Origin: Micromonospora costi
GTDB lineage: Bacteria; Actinomycetota; Actinomycetes; Mycobacteriales; Micromonosporaceae
Length of the DNA: 64,000 nucleotides
Direction: 5' to 3'
Assembly: GCF_003626655.1 (NCBI RefSeq)
Contig: NZ_RBAN01000001.1
Coordinates: 868,001 to 932,000 of the forward strand
The notes under the pieces are model-generated. The model had not been told where the DNA came from, did no database searches, and saw only the letters and a list, made by a program, of their open reading frames with translations. The translations under genes were made by a program, and so were the position numbers. Shown here piece by piece: positions 7,692-16,114 of the stretch. How positions within the stretch are numbered: position 1 is the first letter of the stretch; each line of letters opens with the position of its first letter.

Positions 7692-9745
7692 CAGGGCCGT
7701 CGGTCGGTCAGTGTCCGCACGTCCCAGACCCACACGTCCAGCTCGCGGCGGCCGGGGCCGACCAACTGCTCGACGGTACGCCGCAGCGGCTCGACGTTCT
7801 GCTGCCGCTCCGGCAGCACGAGGATCGCCGCCCGCCAGTGCCGCAGCTCGTCCAGCGACCGGCGGCGCTGCCGGTCGTCCAGTTTGGGCGTACGGCCGGT
7901 CGACGCCACCTCCTCCAGCAACTGCCCCACGCCGCTGGGCCGGCCGCCGAAGCGGCCCGGGTCGCCGGTGTTGCCGTTGCGCGGGGCGAGGAAGTACCCG
8001 CCCGGGATCTTGAAGTCGAGGTTCGTGGCGGCCGCCCAGCGCATGCCGTAGGTGTTGCCCATGCTCGGCACCGGGATGGGCACGAGCGTCTGGTCCGGCC
8101 CCACGTACGCCCGCCAGCGGTCGGCCGTGATGAACTCCGGCACCGGCGGCCGGGACACGACCCGCAGCGGCAGGGGCGCGATCGGCAGCAGCGCCAGCAC
8201 GAGGCCGGCGGCGGTGAGCGTCCGGACCGTACGCCGGTCCACCGACCGCAGCGACCAGGCCCGCTCGACGGCGAGCGCCAGCAGGACGCCGACCACGACC
8301 GACGTGATGAGCCCGAACCGCGTCGGCACCACGGCGTCGAGCAGCGGCAACCGCACCAGCCACTCCCACGGGCCGGTGACGATCTCGCGGTCCCACCAGG
8401 AGACCCGCTCGCCGAGGGAGAGCACCGCGAAGGCGGCGCCGGTCGCCGCGAGTGCCCGGACCAGCACCTCCCTACGCAGCCAGAGCACCACGCCGATGGT
8501 GAGCAGCGCGAGGCTCCAGCCGAAGAACGCGTTCTCCTCGGAGTAGTTCGGGGCGAGGTTGACGTTGGCCCGCTCGTCGCCGCCGAGGGTGGGCGAGCCG
8601 GGCGCGAAGAAGGCGGCGATGTCGTTGCCGTAGTCCCGCACCGCGTCGCTGAGCCCGTGGTACGCCATCGGCCCGGCGAACTGCACGTACAGGGGGTACG
8701 CCAGCAGCGCCCCGGCGAGCACCGCGCACGCCGCGAGCCCGGCGGCCAGCGGGCGCCACGCCGCCGACCAGCGGGCCGGTTCCTGGACGACCACGGCGAT
8801 CAGGAACACCCCGCAGGCCAGCGCCGTGAAGAGCAGGATCTCCTCGTTGATGAACGCCTGGGCGGTGACCAGCAGCGCCAGCAGCAGCCCGTCCCGGACC
8901 GGGCGGCGGGACCGGGTGAGCACCAGCACCCGCCACACGATGAACGGCAGCAGGAACTGGCTGATGATGTTCGGATGCCAGTTGGCGTGCGAGAGCATCG
9001 CCGGCGAGAACCCGCAGAACCAGCCGCCGACCGCGGCCGCCAGCGGCGTACGGACCACGTGGCGGGAGAGGACGCGGTACCAGGCCGCCGCGGTGCCGGC
9101 GAGACCGAACGTGACCAGCAGCACGAACGACACGGCCGGTCCGAACAGGAGGGTCACCGGCACCATGGGGATGCCGAGCGCGAGGATGGCCGTGTTGGCC
9201 ATCAGGTTGACCCCGTCCGGGTAGTTGAACTGTTCGGTGTAGAACGGGAACTCGCCGTGCAGCACCACCCGCACCGAGTGGGCGAGGAAGAACTGCACCT
9301 GCGCCGGGTCACTGCTGTAGAGCGAGGCGACCCGGCCCGCCGGATCGGCCCAGATCCCGCTGGTCACCCATACCGCGGCAAGCAGGAAGAGGCCGTACGC
9401 CGCGAGGTCCCGGCGCCTCCGGGTCCACCGCCACTGCCGGGCGGGAGCGGCGGGCCGGACGCCCTCGGTGTCCGACCCCGCCACGCCACCGGTCGACGGA
9501 TCGGTCGTCGCGGGATCGGGGGCCGGCGCGGTCTCGACGGCCGGGGCACGGTCGACGGCCGGGGCACGGTCGACGGCCGGGGCACGGTCGACGGTCGGTG
9601 CCGCCGGCGCGGCGTCGGCGGTGGGGGCGCGGTCGACGGCCGGCGCGCCGTCGACAGCCGGGGCGTCGTCGACGGCCACGGCCAGGCCGGCCGAGCCGGC
9701 GTCGGTATCCAGGGCGGACTCGGCGCGAGACTCGGCAGGGGTCAC
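7691..9745 (-). CDS. Polytopic membrane protein, GT-C-like, family member 3, with repeat-rich N-terminus
   Basis: 684 aa from GTG 9745. The first ~95 residues are low complexity, dominated by repeats of the type APAVDR encoded by an 18-bp tandem repeat. About 11 transmembrane segments follow, starting around residue 105. Loop 1 has SDPAQVQFFLAH (aligned Asp) and NYPDGVNLMANTA. The C-terminal domain has FITADRWRAYVGPDQTLVPI, GYFLAPRNG and VWVWDVRTL. It is first in a two-gene operon with the member downstream. A -10 box (TAGACT) 9 nt before the GTG suggests a leaderless or near-leaderless mRNA. The extended N-terminus is absent from the other two paralogues. Function inferred only from topology. 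Confidence 0.75.
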   Translation of the reverse strand: MTPAESRAESALDTDAGSAGLAVAVDDAPAVDGAPAVDRAPTADAAPAAPTVDRAPAVDRAPAVDRAPAVETAPAPDPATTDPSTGGVAGSDTEGVRPAAPARQWRWTRRRRDLAAYGLFLLAAVWVTSGIWADPAGRVASLYSSDPAQVQFFLAHSVRVVLHGEFPFYTEQFNYPDGVNLMANTAILALGIPMVPVTLLFGPAVSFVLLVTFGLAGTAAAWYRVLSRHVVRTPLAAAVGGWFCGFSPAMLSHANWHPNIISQFLLPFIVWRVLVLTRSRRPVRDGLLLALLVTAQAFINEEILLFTALACGVFLIAVVVQEPARWSAAWRPLAAGLAACAVLAGALLAYPLYVQFAGPMAYHGLSDAVRDYGNDIAAFFAPGSPTLGGDERANVNLAPNYSEENAFFGWSLALLTIGVVLWLRREVLVRALAATGAAFAVLSLGERVSWWDREIVTGPWEWLVRLPLLDAVVPTRFGLITSVVVGVLLALAVERAWSLRSVDRRTVRTLTAAGLVLALLPIAPLPLRVVSRPPVPEFITADRWRAYVGPDQTLVPIPVPSMGNTYGMRWAAATNLDFKIPGGYFLAPRNGNTGDPGRFGGRPSGVGQLLEEVASTGRTPKLDDRQRRRSLDELRHWRAAILVLPERQQNVEPLRRTVEQLVGPGRRELDVWVWDVRTLTDRRP
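9535..9680. repeat. 18-bp tandem repeat inside a coding sequence
   Basis: Three perfect copies of an 18-nt unit (CGACGGCCGGGGCACGGT on the plus strand) occupy 9535-9588, with degenerate copies on to about 9680. The unit is a multiple of three and encodes APAVDR in the minus-strand gene, so copy-number change keeps the frame. Confidence 0.9.
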
Positions 9746-9754
9746 AGTCGGCGG

Positions 9755-9760
9755 AGTCTA
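9755..9760 (-). promoter_or_regulatory. -10 box of the two-gene membrane protein operon
   Basis: On the minus strand TAGACT is followed by 9 nt and then GTG 9745, without a ribosome binding site. Consistent with a leaderless or very short leader transcript. Confidence 0.5.
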
Positions 9761-9919
9761 CCCGAGCGGGTAAAAGGCACGGAAATGGCCGGACATCCAC
9801 ACGATCCACTCGACATCCCCGACGGAGTGGACGAGCCGGCCCACCAGGCGTCCTCTGTGGTCGGTCGCCGGTCGGCCCGCCGGGCACGAGGTGCCGGACG
9901 GCACTCGTCGGACATCTCG

Positions 9920-9925
9920 TACTAT
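9920..9925 (+). promoter_or_regulatory. Candidate -10 box for the lipoprotein gene
   Basis: TACTAT lies 40 nt upstream of GTG 9966. No convincing -35 is visible. It would leave a leader of about 33 nt carrying the purine stretch GGGGGCG before the start. Confidence 0.4.
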
Positions 9926-9965
9926 GGCGCTTCCGACCAACGGGCGATCGAACGGGGGCGTACAC

Positions 9966-11159
9966 GTGGCGCCAGTCCGCCGCCGCGGCACGACGGCCGC
10001 CGCGCTGCTGACCGTGCTGCTGACCGCCACCGCCTGCGGGCCGGTCGCCGACCGCCAGCCCGGCACGCTGCCCGTCGGCTACGACAGCCTGGACGGCACG
10101 CTGCCCGTGTGGCCGCCCCGGGGTGGGCTGGCCGGCGACGACGCCGTCACCACGGCGGTGACCGAGGCGGTCCGGGCCTGGCGGTCCCCGGCGGACGACC
10201 GGGCGCACCTGCCCTCGTCCGGCATTCTCTACGCCGGTGAGGTCGACGGCGCCCCGCTGGCCCTGGTCGCCGCCGACGTGCCCGGCGAGGGCGCCTCCTG
10301 GCTGCTGCAGGTCGCCCGCGAGGGCGACCGGTACGCCGTGGTGCGGGCCACCGAGTACACCGACCCCGGCTACCTCGTCTACTCCGACGTGCTGCCCGTG
10401 CAGACCCCGGCGGGCCGCCGCTACCTCACCTCCAAGCGGGTACAGCGCCTGCTCGGGCCGGACGGGCGTGGCCTCTCGATGACGGACGGCATGAGCGCCC
10501 GGGCCGCCGTACCGTCCTGCGCGGCGGTCCCGGTGACGGCGACCCTGCGAGCCACCGAGTCGCTGCCGCGCGGCCGGGCCACGGACCGCCTGCTCGACCT
10601 CGGCACCGGGATCGCCGGCCCGCACTACCCGCTGGTGCGGGACGACACCGGCTCGGGCCGGCGCGCCCTGGCGGGTCTGGACACCTGCCGCCTCGCCGAC
10701 GAGCGGGGCCCGTTCGGCAGCCTCACCCGCCGGATCAACGACCGGGACGCGCCGGGATCGGTGCCGGAGTCCTGGCCGATGGCGAAGGTGGCCGTCCGCT
10801 CGCTCGGCGAGGTGGCCCTCGGCGGTGGTGAGCCGGGCGAGCTGGAGCAGCTGACCTGGCAGAGCGCCGACGACACGATGAGCGCCGTGGTCTACCGGCC
10901 GGCCGGCGACGCCGCCCCGGTGGTCTCCCCCGCCGACCGGTCCTCGCCGTTGCAGGCCTACCGGCTGCCGGTGCCGGGCCAGCCGGTGGTCGTGCTGAGC
11001 TGGCGGTCCACCCGGGACACCGCGCTGTCGCTGCCGCCGGGCACGCCGACGCTGGTGGAGCGACCGGGGTTGGCCGTCGTGGCGACGACCGACCGGCCGA
11101 CGACGGTCAGCCTGACCGACGCGGAGAAGACGCACTACCGCTCAGTCGGCGGCCGCTGA
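9966..11159 (+). CDS. Secreted lipoprotein, unknown function
   Basis: 397 aa from GTG 9966. Arg-rich n-region (VAPVRRRGTT), hydrophobic h-region (AAALLTVLLTA) and lipobox-like TATAC-G with the Cys at about residue 23, so probably exported and lipid-anchored. The first residue of the lipobox is weak (Ala). The mature part is ~370 aa of mixed beta/alpha character, with no family I recognise. A longer frame to ATG 9891 exists but adds a non-signal-like extension. It is divergent from the GT-C-like operon, with ~220 nt between starts, so the lipoprotein may belong to the same envelope function. Downstream is the IS110-like remnant and two large inverted repeats. Confidence 0.7.
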   Translation: MAPVRRRGTTAAALLTVLLTATACGPVADRQPGTLPVGYDSLDGTLPVWPPRGGLAGDDAVTTAVTEAVRAWRSPADDRAHLPSSGILYAGEVDGAPLALVAADVPGEGASWLLQVAREGDRYAVVRATEYTDPGYLVYSDVLPVQTPAGRRYLTSKRVQRLLGPDGRGLSMTDGMSARAAVPSCAAVPVTATLRATESLPRGRATDRLLDLGTGIAGPHYPLVRDDTGSGRRALAGLDTCRLADERGPFGSLTRRINDRDAPGSVPESWPMAKVAVRSLGEVALGGGEPGELEQLTWQSADDTMSAVVYRPAGDAAPVVSPADRSSPLQAYRLPVPGQPVVVLSWRSTRDTALSLPPGTPTLVERPGLAVVATTDRPTTVSLTDAEKTHYRSVGGR

Positions 11160-11190
11160 CCCCGCGCCGGCCCGCCCGGCGGCGCTGCCG

Positions 11191-11364
11191 AACACCGAGG
11201 CGCGGCTACGGCAGCGGTTCGACAAGTTCGCCGGACATGGCCGGTGCTGGTGGTGGTCGACCAGTCGACCTCGACCGGCTCCCTGCCGGTCGCGGTCGCT
11301 CGGGGCGTGCGGTCATCAGGTCACCCACCTGCCCAGCCTGGCAATACGCCGGTGGGCCGCGTAG
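11191..11364 (+). pseudogene. Decayed IS110-family transposase N-terminal fragment
   Basis: Three short stretches in different frames read as one IS110-like N-terminal domain. 11191-11244 gives EARLRQRFDKFAGHGR, 11244-11303 gives VLVVVDQSTSTGSLPVAVAR, and 11305-11364 gives ACGHQVTHLPSLAIRRWAA then TAG. IS110 transposases as I know them carry a segment like HGRVLVVVDQ..IGALPVAVAR..G..VAYLPGLAMRRIA, with the Asp of VDQ in the DEDD catalytic set. Two frame changes separate the pieces and no C-terminal half follows. No terminal repeats or target duplications are visible. It is a relic, not an active element. Confidence 0.6.
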
Positions 11365-11381
11365 CTGCGGGTCCCCTCACG

Positions 11382-11421
11382 AGCGTGATGCCTCAGAGGC
11401 TTGCCTCTGAGGCATCACGCT
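11382..11421. repeat. Perfect 19-bp inverted repeat, family C
   Basis: Left arm 11382-11400 and right arm 11403-11421 are perfect reverse complements with a 2-nt spacer. The arm contains AGCGTGATGCCTCA, which recurs in the inverted repeat at 52624-52673. It lies between convergent genes and may end transcription from either side. Confidence 0.9.
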
Positions 11422-11503
11422 AGCGGCGGAGGATGCGCCCCCGACAACCACCAACCCGCACCCCCCAGAATCGGCGAAGACCGACGCTCGCCCGACCGAC
11501 CCT

Positions 11504-11563
11504 GTTGATCAAGAGGTTTGCGTCAAATCGGAGATCGAACATGACGCAAACCTCTTGATCAAC
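11504..11563. repeat. Perfect 22-bp inverted repeat, family A
   Basis: Arms 11504-11525 and 11542-11563 are perfectly complementary with a 16-nt loop. The core TGATCAAGAGGTTTGCGTCA is identical to the arm of the repeat at 28836-28899, but the loops are unrelated. It lies about 66 nt beyond the dxs stop, so it may act as a factor-independent or bidirectional terminator, though no U-tract follows. Confidence 0.9.
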
Positions 11564-11628
11564 GCGGAGACCGGCGCGCGGCGCGGAGACCGGCGCGGCG
11601 GTCGCCGAAGCACCGGGCGGTCAGCGGG

Positions 11629-13575
11629 TCAGTTTTGGGCGGCGGTGTCGGTCACCGTGAGCCGGACCGGCGCGCCGTCCAGGCCGGAGATCCAGCCGGT
11701 GACGTCCCGGGCCACGTCCTGCGCGGTGAGCCGCAGGTCGGCGAGGATCTGCGCCCGGCTGCCGTGCGGGTGCCAGTCGGCCGGTACGCCGAGGTCGCGC
11801 AGCGGCACCCGGACGTCGGCGTCCCGCATCGCCTGGGCGAGGGCGTCACCGACGCCGCCGACGCGTACGCCGTCCTCGACGGTGACCACCAGCCGGTGCC
11901 CGGCGGCCAGCTCGACCAGCTCGGCCGGGACGGGCCGGACCCAGCGCGGGTCGACCACGGTCACCCCGTAGCCCTGCTCGGCGACCCGGGCGGCGACCTC
12001 CATGCCGAGGTGCCCGAACGCGCCGACCGCGACCAGCAGCACGTCGGTACGCGTCGACTCGGCCAGCACGTCGACCGGACCGACCCGGCGCAGCGCGGGC
12101 AGGTCGGCGGCCACGGTGCCGGTGGGGAAGCGGATCACGGTCGGGCCGTCGTCGACGGCGACCGCCTCGCGCAGCTCCTCGCGGAGCGTGGCGGCGTCGC
12201 GGGGCGCGGCGATCCGCAGGCCGGGCACCACGCCGAAGACCGACATGTCCCAGATGCCGTAGTGGCTCGGTCCGTCCGGGCCGGTGATGCCGGCGCGGTC
12301 GAGCACGAACGTCACCGGAAGCTTGTGCATCGCCACGTCGAGCAGCACCTGGTCGAACGCGCGGTTGAGGAAGGTCGCGTAGACCGCCACGACCGGGTGC
12401 AGGCCGCCGAGCGCCAGACCGGCCGCCGAGGTGGCCGCGTGCTGCTCGGCGATGCCCACGTCGTACACCCGGGCGGGGTGCTTGCGGGCCAGCGTGGCGA
12501 TGCCGGTCGGCTCGCCCATCGCGGCGGTGATCCCGACCACGTCGGGCCGCTCGTCGGCGATCGCCACCAGCTCGTCGGCGAAGACGTGCGTCCACTTGAC
12601 CGACGGCGCGGCGACCAGCTGACCGGTCTCGACGTCGAACGCGCCACCCGGGCCGTGCAGGCAGTCGGCCTCGTCCTCCTCGGCGGGGCGGTAGCCGTAG
12701 CCCTTGCGGGTGACCGCGTGGACGATCACCGGGCCGCGGAAGTTCTTCGCGGCCCGCAGCGCCGACTCGACGGCGGCGACGTCGTGGCCGTCGACCGGGC
12801 CCACGTACTTGATGCCGAGGTCCTCGAACATCGCCTGCGGGGCGACCGCGTCCTTGATGCCCTTCTTGACCGCGTGCAGCACCTCGTACATCGGCTTGCC
12901 GACCAGCGGGGTCGAGCCGAGGGCGTCCTTGACGGTGTCGAGGACCTTCTCGTAGCCGGGGTTGAGGCGGAGTGAGGAGAGGTGGTCGGCGAGACCGCCG
13001 ATGGTCGGCGCGTACGACCGGCCGTTGTCGTTGACCACGATGACGAGCGGGTTGCCGGCGGCCGCGATGTTGTTCAGCGCCTCCCAGCACATGCCGCCGG
13101 TCAGCGCGCCGTCGCCGACCACGGCGACCACCGCGCGGGACTCGCCGCGCAGGGCGTACGCCTTGGCCAGGCCGTCGGCGTAGGAGAGCGCGGTGGAGGC
13201 GTGCGAGTTCTCGACGAGGTCGTGCTCGCTCTCGGCCTGGTTGGGGTAGCCGGAGAGGCCGCCGCGCTGGCGCAGCTTGTCGAAGCCGGCCTGTCGCCCG
13301 GTGATGATCTTGTGCACGTACGCCTGGTGGCCGGTGTCGAACAGGAGCCGGTCGCGGGGGGAGTCGAAGACGCGGTGCATGGCGAGTGTCAGCTCGACCA
13401 CGCCGAGGTTGGGCCCGATGTGCCCGCCCGTGCGGGACACCTTCGCGATCAGGAAGTCACGGATCTCGGCGGCGAGAATGTCCAGCTGCTCGGCGGACAT
13501 CCGCTTGACGTCCTGCGGACCGCGCACCGTGGCCAGCAGCCGGCCGTGGTTGGCCGTGTCCTCTTCAACACTCAT
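11629..13575 (-). CDS. dxs: 1-deoxy-D-xylulose-5-phosphate synthase
   Basis: 648 aa, usual family length. It condenses pyruvate and glyceraldehyde 3-phosphate to DXP, the first step of the MEP isoprenoid pathway, with thiamine diphosphate. Visible signatures are [12 protein letters not shown] near the N-terminus, the TPP motif [16 protein letters not shown] (about residues 155-170), the transketolase-type GIAEQHAA with the catalytic Glu, and [13 protein letters not shown] 13575 is taken because a TAGACT -10 box is 8 nt upstream and no Shine-Dalgarno is present, indicating leaderless expression. It is transcribed in the same direction as anmK upstream, but apparently from its own promoter. Confidence 0.97.
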   Translation of the reverse strand: MSVEEDTANHGRLLATVRGPQDVKRMSAEQLDILAAEIRDFLIAKVSRTGGHIGPNLGVVELTLAMHRVFDSPRDRLLFDTGHQAYVHKIITGRQAGFDKLRQRGGLSGYPNQAESEHDLVENSHASTALSYADGLAKAYALRGESRAVVAVVGDGALTGGMCWEALNNIAAAGNPLVIVVNDNGRSYAPTIGGLADHLSSLRLNPGYEKVLDTVKDALGSTPLVGKPMYEVLHAVKKGIKDAVAPQAMFEDLGIKYVGPVDGHDVAAVESALRAAKNFRGPVIVHAVTRKGYGYRPAEEDEADCLHGPGGAFDVETGQLVAAPSVKWTHVFADELVAIADERPDVVGITAAMGEPTGIATLARKHPARVYDVGIAEQHAATSAAGLALGGLHPVVAVYATFLNRAFDQVLLDVAMHKLPVTFVLDRAGITGPDGPSHYGIWDMSVFGVVPGLRIAAPRDAATLREELREAVAVDDGPTVIRFPTGTVAADLPALRRVGPVDVLAESTRTDVLLVAVGAFGHLGMEVAARVAEQGYGVTVVDPRWVRPVPAELVELAAGHRLVVTVEDGVRVGGVGDALAQAMRDADVRVPLRDLGVPADWHPHGSRAQILADLRLTAQDVARDVTGWISGLDGAPVRLTVTDTAAQN

Positions 13576-13583
13576 GACCGCAG

Positions 13584-13589
13584 AGTCTA
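13584..13589 (-). promoter_or_regulatory. -10 box of dxs, leaderless
   Basis: TAGACT on the minus strand, 8 nt before ATG 13575. No ribosome binding site is present. Confidence 0.6.
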
Positions 13590-13658
13590 TCGGCCGCCGG
13601 ACACTCCGCAGCCCGGGCCGACATACGCCCAGCTCAGGACCGGGCGCTGAGCGACCGG

Positions 13659-14825
13659 TCAGAGGCGGACCCGCAGCCGGCGCGGCGGCACCGTCGGGGT
13701 GGCCCGGGGGCCGGGGCCGGCGGGCGTCCAGGAGCCGAGGACGGCGGCCCGGGATGCCCCGGTCACGGACGGTATGGCCCCGGGCAGGCCGTGCCAGGAG
13801 AGCCAGCCGAGCAGGGCGAACGCGTACGCCTCCTTGGCCTGCGCCGGGATGCCCAACTCGGCGGTCGTGCGCAGCCGCCAGCGCCCGGCGCCCAGGGCGG
13901 CGATCCGATTACGGAGAGTGATGTTTCGCACTCCCCCGCCGGCGGCCACGACCTCCGCGACCCCGTGCCGGTCGCACTCGGCGGCCACCACCCGGGCGGT
14001 CAGTTCGGTCAGCGTGGCCAGCACGTCGTCGGCCGGCACGGGCTCGCCGAGCGCGGAGAGCCGCTCGTCCAGGTAGCCGGCGTGGAACAGCTCCTTGCCG
14101 GTCGACTTGGGCGCCGGCGCGGCGTAGTACGGCTCGGCGAGCAGCAGCTCCAGCAGCCCCGGGTGCACCCGGCCGGCCGCCGCCCGGGCGCCGTCGAGGT
14201 CGCAGGGGCGGCCCAGGAGGCGCCGGGCCGCCGCGTCGAGCAGCGCGTTGGCCGGGCCCACGTCGTACCCCAGCACGGGCGCGCCCGGGGCGACCACGGT
14301 GAGGTTGGCGATGCCGCCCAGGTTCAGCGCGGCCCGCGGCGGCGCGTCGGCGTCCGGCGCCAGCAGCAGCGCGTCGAAGGCCGGCACCAGGGGCGCGCCC
14401 TGCCCGCCGGCGGCGACGTCGGCCGAGCGCAGGTCGCTGAGCACCGGTACGCCGACGCGGGCGGCCACCCGGGCCACCGCGCCGAGTTGCAGCGTGCCCC
14501 GGACCGTCCCGTCCTGCACCCAGTGGAAGACCGTCTGCCCGGGCGAGACGACCAGGTCGGCCGCGCCGCCGGCCAGCTCCAGCCCGACCGCCGCCGCCTC
14601 GGCGAAGACCTCGCCCAGGCGGTTGTCCAGCCGGCAGACCGCCTCGATCGTGGTGTTCGCCGGAGGCAGCAGCCCGCCGATGGACGCCCGCAGCTCCTCG
14701 TCGTAGTCGATGCCCCGGTGCCCCAGCGGGCGCAGCCAGAGGGTCTCCCCCTCGACGGTGAACTCGGCCGCGGCCACGTCGACCCCGTCGTACGACGTGC
14801 CCGACATCAATCCGACGATCTTCAC
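13659..14825 (-). CDS. anmK: Anhydro-N-acetylmuramic acid kinase
   Basis: 388 aa from GTG 14825. It phosphorylates and hydrates 1,6-anhydroMurNAc to MurNAc-6-phosphate in cell-wall recycling, in the cytoplasm. Family marks are the N-terminal [20 protein letters not shown] around residue 98, [41 protein letters not shown] and the C-terminal [18 protein letters not shown] box 6 nt upstream of the GTG and no SD suggest a leaderless mRNA. The last ~25 residues are Pro/Arg rich and unlikely to be part of the fold. It sits between the RNA methyltransferase gene (38 nt upstream) and dxs. Confidence 0.95.
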   Translation of the reverse strand: MKIVGLMSGTSYDGVDVAAAEFTVEGETLWLRPLGHRGIDYDEELRASIGGLLPPANTTIEAVCRLDNRLGEVFAEAAAVGLELAGGAADLVVSPGQTVFHWVQDGTVRGTLQLGAVARVAARVGVPVLSDLRSADVAAGGQGAPLVPAFDALLLAPDADAPPRAALNLGGIANLTVVAPGAPVLGYDVGPANALLDAAARRLLGRPCDLDGARAAAGRVHPGLLELLLAEPYYAAPAPKSTGKELFHAGYLDERLSALGEPVPADDVLATLTELTARVVAAECDRHGVAEVVAAGGGVRNITLRNRIAALGAGRWRLRTTAELGIPAQAKEAYAFALLGWLSWHGLPGAIPSVTGASRAAVLGSWTPAGPGPRATPTVPPRRLRVRL

Positions 14826-14831
14826 GGCGAC

Positions 14832-14837
14832 AGGCTA
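14832..14837 (-). promoter_or_regulatory. -10 box of anmK, leaderless
   Basis: TAGCCT on the minus strand followed by 6 nt and GTG 14825. This is ideal spacing for a leaderless start. Confidence 0.6.
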
Positions 14838-14863
14838 GCGGCACCCGGCGCGCCCGCCCGGGG

Positions 14864-16114
14864 TCAGTCGGGCGGCAGCAGCAGCCCCACCAGCTCGACG
14901 TGCTGGGTCATGGGGAACAGGTCGAACCCGCGCACCGCGGCCAGCCGCCAGCCGAGCCCCGTGAAGGTGCGCACGTCCCGGGCGAAGGCGGCCGGGTCGC
15001 ACGCCACGTACGCGACGGCCCGCGGCCCGGCGGCGACCAGCTCGCGGACCACCCGCGCACCCGCACCGGTGCGGGGCGGGTCGAGCACCACCACGTCGAC
15101 GGGGCCGGTGATCCGCCGCCGCGCGAGCGCGGTCTCCACCCGGGCCGCGACCACCTCGACCCGGGGCAGGTCCCGCAGGTTCTCCCGCGCCGCGGCAACA
15201 CCCTGCGCGGCCGCCTCGACCAGGGTGACCCGGCCGGCGTCGCCCACCCGGCCGGCCAGCGCCGCGGCGAACAGCCCGGCACCGCCGTAGAGGTCCCAGG
15301 CCGTCTCGCCCGGCCGCGGGTCGACCAGCTCCAGCAACGCACGCACCAGCGTGTCCGCGGCGGCGGGATGGACCTGCCAGAAGGCCGTCGCGGGCAGCGT
15401 CCACTCCCGGCCGGCGGCCACCTCACGGACCACGGCCGGCCCCTCGACCTCGGTAGCGACCCCCTCGGCCAGGGCGGTGACGGTCACGTCGCCGCCGGAG
15501 GAGGCGACCGTCTCCACCGCCTCGGCCTCCGGCCAGCGGGCCCCGCTGGGCGGCAGCACCGGCAGCCGCTGGATGGCCGGGTGGGCGATCAGGCAGCGGT
15601 CGATCGGCACCACCTCGTGCGAGCGGTGCTTGAGCAGGCCGGCCCGGTCCGCCGCGTCGACCGCGTACCGGACCCGGGAGCGCCAGCCCAGTGGCCCGCC
15701 CGGCAGCGCCTCGACCCGGACCTGGAGGCGGTCCAGTTCCTCGTCGTCCAGGCCGCCGAGCCGGGTGAGCTGTTCGCGCACCACGGCGGCCTTCCACTCC
15801 AGCTGGGCCGGCGGCGCGACGTGCTGCAGGTCGCACCCGCCGCAGCGGCCCGGACGGGCGTACGGGCACGGCGCCTCGACCCGGTCCGGCGACGCCTCCA
15901 GCACCGTCACCGCGTCGGCCCGGACGAACCCCCGGTGCACCTCGGTCACCTCGACCACGACCCGCTCGCCGGGCAGCGCGTGCCGGACGAAGACCACCTG
16001 CCCGTCGACCCGGGCCACGCAGTGCCCGCCCGGGGCGACCGCGCCGACGGTCAGCTCGACCCGCTCCGCCTCGGCCAGCCCGGGGGCCGCGACCGGCTCA
16101 GCCACGGTCACCAC
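14864..16114 (-). CDS. TrmA/RumA-family SAM-dependent RNA (uracil-5-)methyltransferase with TRAM domain
   Basis: 416 aa from GTG 16114 (GTG 16111 or 16105 are also possible). An N-terminal TRAM-like RNA-binding barrel (about residues 18-75) is followed by a cysteine cluster CPYARPGRCGGCDLQH suited to a 4Fe-4S cluster. Then comes a Rossmann methyltransferase with DLYGGAGLFAAAL (SAM binding), VVLDPPRTGA and the catalytic-Cys motif YVACDPAAFARD. Family members methylate C5 of uridine in tRNA or rRNA; which site cannot be told. The start overlaps the stop of the upstream transporter by up to 17 nt, so the two are probably co-transcribed. Confidence 0.9.
   Translation of the reverse strand: MVTVAEPVAAPGLAEAERVELTVGAVAPGGHCVARVDGQVVFVRHALPGERVVVEVTEVHRGFVRADAVTVLEASPDRVEAPCPYARPGRCGGCDLQHVAPPAQLEWKAAVVREQLTRLGGLDDEELDRLQVRVEALPGGPLGWRSRVRYAVDAADRAGLLKHRSHEVVPIDRCLIAHPAIQRLPVLPPSGARWPEAEAVETVASSGGDVTVTALAEGVATEVEGPAVVREVAAGREWTLPATAFWQVHPAAADTLVRALLELVDPRPGETAWDLYGGAGLFAAALAGRVGDAGRVTLVEAAAQGVAAARENLRDLPRVEVVAARVETALARRRITGPVDVVVLDPPRTGAGARVVRELVAAGPRAVAYVACDPAAFARDVRTFTGLGWRLAAVRGFDLFPMTQHVELVGLLLPPD

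Larger units (their letters stand above)
11160..11628. other. 469-nt convergent intergenic region
   Basis: It lies between the lipoprotein stop and the dxs stop. It holds the IS110-like remnant, a 40-nt palindrome (11382-11421) and a second large inverted repeat (11504-11563). Nothing else recognisable is present in 11422-11503. Confidence 0.8.
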
